From: Verrucomicrobia bacterium 12-59-8
GTDB lineage: Bacteria; Verrucomicrobiota; Verrucomicrobiae; Verrucomicrobiales; Verrucomicrobiaceae
Direction of reading: 5' to 3'
DNA length: 8,519 nt
Assembly (NCBI GenBank): GCA_002279765.1
Contig: NCCR01000177.1
Span: 7,558 to 16,076, forward strand
Shown here piece after piece: positions 1 through 4,492 of this stretch. Both the position numbers and the translations under genes were made by a program. The notes under the pieces were generated by a model. That model made no database searches. It was not told the DNA's origin and was given only the letters and a program-made list of their open reading frames with translations. Every line of letters begins with the position of its first letter. The stretch's first letter is position 1.

Positions 1-290
1 GTGTTTGGTTTGAACCCGCACCCCTCACAAAGAGGCTTCTTGTGTTTTGTGTACTCTCTATCCTTTTCTTTGTGGCGAAGCCTAACGCCACCAGAAGCCA
101 CTATTTTGGCACGATAGTTTCTGGTAGAGCATCGACCACACCTAGGAGCGAATCTTGGAAATCCGTCTCTTCCGATGTTTTTTCTTTCTTGTTTGTTCTC
201 TTTGCAATCTACGCACATTCCCTGAATCGTTATTGGCTCAGGCTTGAGACTCCTGACGAACGTTCCGTTTTGATTCCTTGCTATTTGCAT
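1..290 (-). CDS. HNH endonuclease with zinc-ribbon N-terminus (3' end cut by window edge)
   Basis: This open frame runs from ATG at 290-288 to the left window edge without a stop; 96 residues are visible. Two CxxC pairs (Cys26/Cys29 and Cys51/Cys54) lie about 22 residues apart and make a zinc-ribbon-like unit. A basic stretch follows (residues 70-85), then a third CxxC in the context LCEGCGFKPN (residues 87-96). A CxxCGF motif of this kind normally opens the zinc-binding core of phage HNH endonucleases, just upstream of their catalytic His-containing motif, which would lie outside the window. Upstream, the frame is closed by a TAA at 345-347 with no other ATG or GTG, so ATG 290 is the likely start; AAGAG about 9 bases upstream is a weak Shine-Dalgarno site. 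It lies downstream of the capsid operon terminator. Such genes are often free-standing homing endonucleases. The catalytic part is unseen, so a non-nuclease zinc-ribbon protein remains possible. Confidence 0.72.
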   Translation of the reverse strand, partial: MQIARNQNGTFVRSLKPEPITIQGMCVDCKENKQERKNIGRDGFPRFAPRCGRCSTRNYRAKIVASGGVRLRHKEKDREYTKHKKPLCEGCGFKPN

Positions 291-300
291 GCTGCGACTC

Positions 301-337
301 TTAAAAGAATTTTGGGCGGCGGATGACCGCCGCCCAA
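301..337 (-). terminator. Rho-independent terminator of the head operon
   Basis: A perfect 11-bp inverted repeat pairs 312-322 with 327-337 around a 4-base loop (323-326). The stem core is GC-only (GGGCGGCGG with its complement). Read on the minus strand, the stem is followed within three bases by the U-rich run TTCTTTT (about 303-309). It lies 37 bases past the capsid protein stop codon, the expected place for a late-operon terminator. On the plus strand the base run after the stem is much less T-rich, so it probably acts mainly on minus-strand transcription. The HNH gene starts 22 bases beyond the stem, so that gene would depend on read-through or its own promoter; I see no clear promoter. 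Confidence 0.75.
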
Positions 338-374
338 GTAATCTTTACTCTACAAAGACTAGAGAGTCGAGGGC

Positions 375-1283
375 TTACGCGCCTCCTGTGCTCCCCCACA
401 CGCCCAACGGGTCCGTGACTCCAAAAGAATATCTCTCGCGGGCTTTATACCGCATGTTACCCGTGGTGAAATCACCGTCATCGCCTGTCGTCAGCGGAGC
501 GCGTTGGAAGTGCTTGAGGCCTTCCGGAACGTCCGTGATGATGTAGTACGAGTCGGGATCGGTCAGGAAGTTGTTGATCTTGTAACCTTTCGAGAAGGTT
601 GCCATCGCCTTCATCGCGTTGAGATCGTTGTCGGTTGTGCCGGGGCGCAGCTCCGAACCCATGATGCGCTTCAGTGTGAACTGAAGGTCACGGGGCGCGA
701 TCACCTTGACAGGCTTCGCGTTGATCAGAAGACCACGCTCGTCAACCCATTGGCCGATCTGGATCGCAGCGTTCTCAAGCGCAGCTTCGGAAACGTCCGC
801 AGCCGTTGATTGAGTGTTGCTGTTGGAACGGCCAGCCCGTGTCGGGTGAGCCGTGCTGAACAGCGTGACGCCGTCGCCCGAGTAGAAGGACGTGAAGCCG
901 TCATTCAGGATGGCAGCAGCTTTTGTCTGCTTGGTGTAAGCCATCGAACGAGCCAGAGCGCGCGTGTAGCGCTGCGAGAGCGAGGCGTAGAGGTTATCCT
1001 CCACAGCTTCTTCCGTGAGGATGAAGCCCATCGCGATCGTCTCGTGGTTGTAACGAGCGGCCCACGCTTCACCAGCGTCATCAAAGTGGACTTCAGCACC
1101 CTCGTCTTTGACTTCCGCTTGGCCAAAGCCATACAGCTTTTGCTCTTCTTCAAACGAACGCTTGGAGCTGTACGTCTGATAGATTTCAGCGTGCTCGTTT
1201 TCATAAGTGTCGTACTCAAGACCGAACAGAGCGTTCAGGCCCGGCACGAGCTCCTTTTGAATTTGTGCGCGAGAGATAACCAT
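375..1283 (-). CDS. Major capsid protein, Mu gpT-like (HK97 fold)
   Basis: This 302-residue protein is the probable shell subunit of the phage head. Its sequence resembles the Mu-like major head subunit (gpT) group of HK97-fold capsid proteins. The N-terminal part (residues 1-60) begins with an amphipathic helix followed by a Gly/Glu-rich segment (YGFGQAEVKDEG, about 51-62). A long segment around residues 75-125 (from RYNHETIAMGFILTEE onward) is the family's typical spine-helix region, and FSTAHPT is the usual phrase before the variable loop. The C-terminus ends FGVTDPLGVWGSTGGA. Length is normal for the family, with no N-terminal scaffold or protease domain fused. The start ATG at 1283 has AGGAG (1294-1298) 10 bases upstream, overlapping the TAG stop of the preceding gene, so the two are probably translationally linked. 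As last gene before a strong terminator and directly after a structural protein, the context supports the call. Confidence 0.85.
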   Translation of the reverse strand: MVISRAQIQKELVPGLNALFGLEYDTYENEHAEIYQTYSSKRSFEEEQKLYGFGQAEVKDEGAEVHFDDAGEAWAARYNHETIAMGFILTEEAVEDNLYASLSQRYTRALARSMAYTKQTKAAAILNDGFTSFYSGDGVTLFSTAHPTRAGRSNSNTQSTAADVSEAALENAAIQIGQWVDERGLLINAKPVKVIAPRDLQFTLKRIMGSELRPGTTDNDLNAMKAMATFSKGYKINNFLTDPDSYYIITDVPEGLKHFQRAPLTTGDDGDFTTGNMRYKARERYSFGVTDPLGVWGSTGGA

Positions 1284-1293
1284 GTGAGCCTAA

Positions 1294-1298
1294 CTCCT
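1294..1298 (-). promoter_or_regulatory. Shine-Dalgarno site of the capsid gene, overlapping the upstream stop
   Basis: AGGAG on the minus strand lies 10 bases before the capsid ATG (1283) and overlaps the TAG stop (1297-1299) of the preceding gene. Ribosomes terminating on the decoration gene would sit on this site, consistent with coupled translation of the two shell proteins. Confidence 0.65.
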
Positions 1299-1896
1299 AT
1301 CGGGCCGTGGCAACGCGGAACGCATGGATCGCAGCGTTCCAGCAAACGTGAACGTCCGTGTAGGCGTCACCAACGGCAGAGCCGGGGCGGTTCACAAAGC
1401 CAACAACACGGAACGGAAGGGTGTCTGTCGTAGCAGTCGTGCCGTTCACGCCGTGGCTGGATTGACCAGTCGTTGCGTTTACGCCAGAGCCTTGGACAAG
1501 ATCGCAGTTTTTTCCGAGCTCAGATTGAGCAACAGCGCTGTTCGCTTGGACTTCGAACACAAGGTCCGGATCGTCCGCGACCATAGCCACGATATCCGAA
1601 GCGACAACGTTACCCGGATAGAAGGGGCGATGCACAATCTGGCCTGTCGCCGGGTCCGTGTAGCGGACGCCGCGAAGAACACCCAGAGGTTTGGTGAGGG
1701 AGGCTGTGCCCGTCTCTTTGACGATATAGCCTTCGCTTGTCGTGTCGGCGGAGCCGCCCAGACGCACGACATCGTTCTCACCGATCGCGGTTGCGTAACC
1801 GCTCAGGATGCGATAGTGACGAACAGCGCCAGCGTATGCGCGACCGCCCAGATAGGCGACCGGCTTAAGACCTGACGGATTGGCAGTGGTTGCCAT
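1297..1896 (-). CDS. Probable head decoration / minor structural protein
   Basis: A 199-residue protein from ATG 1896. It opens with ATTANPSGLKPVAYLGG and continues with a beta-rich, Gly/Thr-rich sequence lacking membrane segments, coiled coils or catalytic motifs. It looks like a phage structural family commonly encoded next to major capsid genes, with the phrases 'NPxGLxPV', 'GVLRGVRYTDPATG' and 'DDPDLVFEVQANSAVAQSELGKN' as landmarks. Residues about 140-165 form a Gly/Ser/Thr-rich loop. By position just before the capsid gene, like lambda gpD before gpE, a shell-decorating role is inferred. The exact function is not shown by sequence. Start choice: GGAGG (1902-1906) lies 5 bases before ATG 1896, which makes it the best start. 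An in-frame ATG at 1908 would add four residues (MEEG) and has its own GGAG at 1917-1920, so dual initiation is conceivable. The Shine-Dalgarno site lies inside a strong hairpin (see separate entry). Confidence 0.65.
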   Translation of the reverse strand: MATTANPSGLKPVAYLGGRAYAGAVRHYRILSGYATAIGENDVVRLGGSADTTSEGYIVKETGTASLTKPLGVLRGVRYTDPATGQIVHRPFYPGNVVASDIVAMVADDPDLVFEVQANSAVAQSELGKNCDLVQGSGVNATTGQSSHGVNGTTATTDTLPFRVVGFVNRPGSAVGDAYTDVHVCWNAAIHAFRVATAR

Positions 1897-1899
1897 ACC

Positions 1900-1934
1900 T
1901 TCCTCCATAAAGCCGTCTCCGGCTTATGGAGGAA
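1900..1934 (-). promoter_or_regulatory. RNA hairpin burying the decoration-gene ribosome binding site
   Basis: In the minus-strand transcript, 1934-1920 pairs with 1915-1900. This gives 15 base pairs with a single bulged U (at about 1909) and a 4-base GAGA loop at 1919-1916 closed by a G-C pair, which fits the stable GNRA tetraloop class. The 3' arm contains the GGAGG Shine-Dalgarno sequence (1906-1902) and an in-frame AUG (1908-1906); the 5' arm supplies the complementary CCUCC (1928-1932). The preferred AUG (1896-1894) is only three bases after the stem. No U-run follows on either strand, so this is not an intrinsic terminator. The pairing is read directly from the sequence. Control of translation, RNase processing or mRNA stabilisation are inferred roles. 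Confidence 0.7.
1902..1906 (-). promoter_or_regulatory. Shine-Dalgarno site of the decoration gene (start-deciding)
   Basis: GGAGG on the minus strand, five bases before ATG 1896. It favours that start over the in-frame ATG at 1908-1906, whose G is shared with the first base of this site. All five bases are paired in the hairpin described above. Confidence 0.7.
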
Positions 1935-1943
1935 CGGCAGAAA

Positions 1944-2555
1944 CTAACGTGTTGGACTTTTCGACTGAGTCGAAACTACTGATGGCCGCAGCATAGGCAT
2001 GCGAGCATCTTGAATTCTGAGCAGGTTAGCGGACATGCCAGCGTTCTGAGCGACACGTTGCTTCCTGTAGTATTCCTCGCGAGCCTTAACCGTGGCCGTG
2101 GGAATTTTAGCCAGCATGCTATCACCGATGATGATGCTGTCTTGACCTTTGCCGCCATTCACGAGCGTTCTCGCAATGGTGGGTTGCTCTTCCGGTCTAA
2201 CAACAATCCAGCCCTCACGAAGGCGGCCAGACACGTTTGTCAGATCGTTCTGAGCTCCGACCTTCACCCTCAGCCAACGGAAAGACCAGCCGGGCTCAGG
2301 CTCAGGATCGGGGAGAGACGCTCTCGGAAGCCAAGTTGCAGGCTCACGCGATTCTGCGTCTCTTGTTTCGGAAGACCGTGAAACACGAAGAACCTCGTCC
2401 TCGTTATCCATAAAGTCTTCAGAGCCATCCGCTGACGGGCCGAGAAAAACACCAGTTTCCTCGGGATTAGTCGCCGCATTGACGGCGTTAATCAGCTCTT
2501 CTTTGCTAGGCCGACTAGCTTCAGACGCGGCTTCTTTCTTGGGGCGATTTGTCAT
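1944..2555 (-). CDS. Head-region protein of unknown function
   Basis: A 203-residue hydrophilic protein with no membrane segment or signal peptide. The first 85 residues are charged, low in hydrophobic content and probably disordered (rich in Glu, Asp, Ser, Pro, ending in PDPEPEPGW). A compact core follows: GWSFRWLRVKVGAQNDLTN (residues 89-107) then RLREGWIVVRPEEQPT (111-126). The segment MLAKIPTATVKAREEYYRKQ (about 148-167) looks helical. The 'GWxxRW ... N(V)xxRLREGW' arrangement resembles a family of uncharacterised phage proteins encoded between scaffold and capsid genes; I recognise the pattern but know no function for it. Start: AGAGG lies five bases before ATG 2555, and the stop of the scaffold gene is 12 bases upstream. 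It is followed by the 47-base gap that holds the hairpin. A capsid assembly or head-completion role is only inferred from position. Confidence 0.7.
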   Translation of the reverse strand: MTNRPKKEAASEASRPSKEELINAVNAATNPEETGVFLGPSADGSEDFMDNEDEVLRVSRSSETRDAESREPATWLPRASLPDPEPEPGWSFRWLRVKVGAQNDLTNVSGRLREGWIVVRPEEQPTIARTLVNGGKGQDSIIIGDSMLAKIPTATVKAREEYYRKQRVAQNAGMSANLLRIQDARMPMLRPSVVSTQSKSPTR

Positions 2556-2567
2556 TGGAACCTCTTA

Positions 2568-3647
2568 CTAGGACTGCTGCTTGCGCAATTCGAGCGCATA
2601 TCTGCGGATGGCTTCTTTAGCCGGAATGTGAGGCATCAGTTGAACTGCAAGTTCAGCCTGAGCTTTCGAAACCGTGACCTTGTTTGACGAAGGTTCCTTA
2701 CGCTGCGGAGAAGATGCGGCAGCGGAGCGAGACACGGGAGTCACATTGTCCGAAGATTGTTTCCTAGGAGGATCAGTCTTCCCAGATGACGGGGCTGGGG
2801 CCAAGCCGTAGGCGGAGAGAAGCGGCTTCATCTTTTCGTCAATGTAACTATAGTAGGAATCATCTTGCGGTGTAAGCCCCCTGTTTTTCAGAGCTTCTTC
2901 GCTAAACTCAAGAGCCGCCTGAGTCAGAACCTTGTGCTTCGTGAACCATTGATTGTTGCCAATCCACGATTGGGTTTTGGGGTCAAGGTTCGATTGGGCG
3001 GGCGGACGCGGCATTTCCGGCAGGCGGATCGGCTGAGCGTTGGCGGCTGACGCCTCACTCAGAACGGCGCGTTGCAGGTTTTCTTGCGCCTTTGTGATCG
3101 CCTCTGAGTCGCCAGACTCGTTAGCGTCTCGCAACGCGACGCGGGCCGACTCCAGCTTGATCTTGGCCGCTTCCTTGATTTGATCGACGGAAAGCTTGCC
3201 TGTATCAGCAAGAATCTTTTCGAGAACTTGATTGCGCTCAAAGAGCGCGCGGGCATAGTTGGTCGCCTCAATACGAGCTCGCGCCTCTTGCTCTTTCGCA
3301 CGGCGCTCGTCGTTGCGCTGGCGAATCACGACCGGGATGCGCTTAGCAAGGCCTTTGTTGCCCTGAAGAGTTTTCAGCTCTTCTTCGATCGCCTTGTCTT
3401 CGTCGTCATAGTTGCTGTCGATCGGAGCTGCCTCGCGGCCTCTATCCTGAGGCGGAGTATCGTCCTCGATAATTACATCATCTTCGTCGGAAATGACTAC
3501 TTCGTCGTCCGTTCCCGGTTTGTTCTCGTCAATAGTGACCTCATCAACTTCTCCGTTGATAAGCTTGTTGAAACGCTCAATATCTGCGTTTTGTTGTGCC
3601 TTCTTTTCATCGCCCGTTTTAGGGACGTGAACTGCAATAGTAGCCAT
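2568..3647 (-). CDS. Probable capsid scaffolding protein
   Basis: This 359-residue protein has the make-up of a phage scaffold. A strongly acidic, probably disordered region (residues 33-90, with runs such as SDEDDVIIEDD) leads into a long charged helical or coiled-coil section (about 84-200). A conserved-looking patch follows with WIGNNQWF (228-235) and DDSYYSYIDEKM (262-273), typical of putative scaffold/assembly proteins in many podo- and siphophages. After a Ser/Pro-rich linker (about 284-325) it ends in a basic helix (KEAIRRYALELRKQQS), the kind of tail that contacts the coat protein in known scaffolds. It lies between portal and capsid genes, as scaffolds usually do. I see no serine protease motif, so capsid maturation by a fused protease is not supported. 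ATG 3647 has GAGG seven bases upstream; the GroES-like gene stops 17 bases before. Confidence 0.72.
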   Translation of the reverse strand: MATIAVHVPKTGDEKKAQQNADIERFNKLINGEVDEVTIDENKPGTDDEVVISDEDDVIIEDDTPPQDRGREAAPIDSNYDDEDKAIEEELKTLQGNKGLAKRIPVVIRQRNDERRAKEQEARARIEATNYARALFERNQVLEKILADTGKLSVDQIKEAAKIKLESARVALRDANESGDSEAITKAQENLQRAVLSEASAANAQPIRLPEMPRPPAQSNLDPKTQSWIGNNQWFTKHKVLTQAALEFSEEALKNRGLTPQDDSYYSYIDEKMKPLLSAYGLAPAPSSGKTDPPRKQSSDNVTPVSRSAAASSPQRKEPSSNKVTVSKAQAELAVQLMPHIPAKEAIRRYALELRKQQS

Positions 3648-3664
3648 GTTTCTTCCTCGAAAGA

Positions 3665-4096
3665 CTAGACGCGAGTGTACTTGGTGATGTCAGAAATGAC
3701 GCCCTCAACGGTATCGTCATTGATAATGCGCAGCTCAATGCCGGTGACGCGGGACTGAATGCGAGTGCCAGAGTAGGACTTGAACAGAACCCAATCGCCC
3801 TCTTTGCACCATGGGCCGTTGGGGAATTTGCGCTTGTCCATGTAGGCGTCAGAGCCGACCTTGGCGACGTAGCCCATGCACGCAGCAAGCTTCTCTTTTT
3901 CGAGAAGGGCAGGATCGATATGGATTCCGCCGTCGCTACGCTCCTTCATCTTCGGGAGCACAATCAGAATGCGCCAGCCCGAGACGTCAACGTTACGAAC
4001 AGCTTCCTCAACAACATCAACAGCGTGAGCGTCATACGCCGCCACGGCTGAGGTAGGGCCAATGGCAGGTTTAGGGAGCTTAGTCAGATCAAGCAT
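3665..4096 (-). CDS. GroES-like co-chaperonin (phage Cpn10)
   Basis: A 143-residue protein whose residues about 40-135 match the Cpn10/GroES beta-barrel. The entry strand is GWRILIVLPKMKE (40-52). A mobile-loop-like SDGGIHI segment (54-60) follows, then MGYVAKVGSDAY (74-85, equivalent to GroES 'GxVxAVGxG'). Next come WCKEGDWVLFKSYSGTRI (96-113, equivalent to 'vkvGDxVlFxxyxGt') and LRIINDDTVEGVI near the C-terminus (equivalent to 'iixExDIlgvi'). GroES-type proteins cap GroEL and define the folding cage. Phage versions such as T4 gp31 replace host GroES to fold large capsid proteins, which fits its place between portal and scaffold genes. Unusual: about 38 residues precede the barrel, and the loop reads Ile-His-Ile where E. 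coli GroES has Ile-Val-Leu. Start ATG 4096 has only a weak GGA seven bases upstream; 24 bases separate it from the previous stop. Confidence 0.85.
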   Translation of the reverse strand: MLDLTKLPKPAIGPTSAVAAYDAHAVDVVEEAVRNVDVSGWRILIVLPKMKERSDGGIHIDPALLEKEKLAACMGYVAKVGSDAYMDKRKFPNGPWCKEGDWVLFKSYSGTRIQSRVTGIELRIINDDTVEGVISDITKYTRV

Positions 4097-4120
4097 AAAA
4101 AATCCAATCTCTTGCGAACG

Positions 4121-4492
4121 TTATTCGCCAGCTTCAAGTTTGGATTCGCGATCTTTTATATGTGCGGCAATGACGTGGTATTCCGAAAGCTTTCCGAAGT
4201 CAAGCTTCTTTTTCTCTTCAAAGTTGTTTTCCCCAACTTGTGCGGAGCCGAACGCAATTTTTCTTACCTCGGCTACGTTTTCGGCAATCCATTTCAGCAC
4301 TTCAGAGCTAGGCACTTCAGCGCTTGGAATAATCTTTAGTTGGTTCCAAACGATATTCAGCGCTTGGAGCCTGCCAAGGATATAAGCCATTTCACCGGAC
4401 GCCATATCAGGCGACGTGACAAGACCAACCTCAATCTGGTTGATCTTGTCCGCAATTTCGTTCATGAGCTTTTTGACGTTGAGTTCGGCCAT
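4121..4492 (-). CDS. Small protein of unknown function between portal and co-chaperonin genes
   Basis: A 123-residue, mostly helical, charged protein without membrane segments, Cys pairs or recognisable catalytic motifs. The N-terminal half (about 1-60) looks like two amphipathic helices. The C-terminal half has a KKKLDFGKLSEYHVIAAHIKD segment. Its ATG overlaps the portal stop by one base (TAATG at 4494-4490), a classic arrangement for translational coupling, so ribosomes finishing the portal probably restart here; there is no strong Shine-Dalgarno site of its own beyond AAGAAG at the portal end. I do not recognise the family. Its position suggests a role in head assembly or chaperonin action, but nothing in the protein proves it. 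Confidence 0.7.
   Translation of the reverse strand: MAELNVKKLMNEIADKINQIEVGLVTSPDMASGEMAYILGRLQALNIVWNQLKIIPSAEVPSSEVLKWIAENVAEVRKIAFGSAQVGENNFEEKKKLDFGKLSEYHVIAAHIKDRESKLEAGE

Noticed and set aside
42..326. Plus-strand frame of 94 codons with a hydrophobic N-terminus that looks like a small membrane or signal protein
   Set aside because: It is antisense to the Cys-pair HNH frame and ends inside the terminator stem; the apparent hydrophobic start comes from the complement of Lys/Glu codons.
810..1433. Plus-strand frame of 207 codons over the capsid gene
   Set aside because: Antisense to the capsid and decoration genes, no plausible ribosome site or recognisable product, Arg/Ser/Val-rich composition typical of a shadow frame.
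1894..1908. ATG 1908 as the main start of the decoration gene
   Set aside because: This ATG overlaps the GGAGG site that serves ATG 1896, and the latter gives the usual MATTANP-like N-terminus; ATG 1908 is kept only as a possible second start.
1900..1934. The strong hairpin before the decoration gene as an intrinsic terminator
   Set aside because: No U-run follows the stem on either strand, and terminating here would cut off the capsid gene from its operon.
3059..3301. Second minus-strand frame within the scaffold gene as an overlapping internal scaffold gene
   Set aside because: The frame is out of phase with the scaffold, very Arg/Ser/Lys-rich and without a clear ribosome site; nested scaffolds in Mu- or lambda-like phages are usually in frame.
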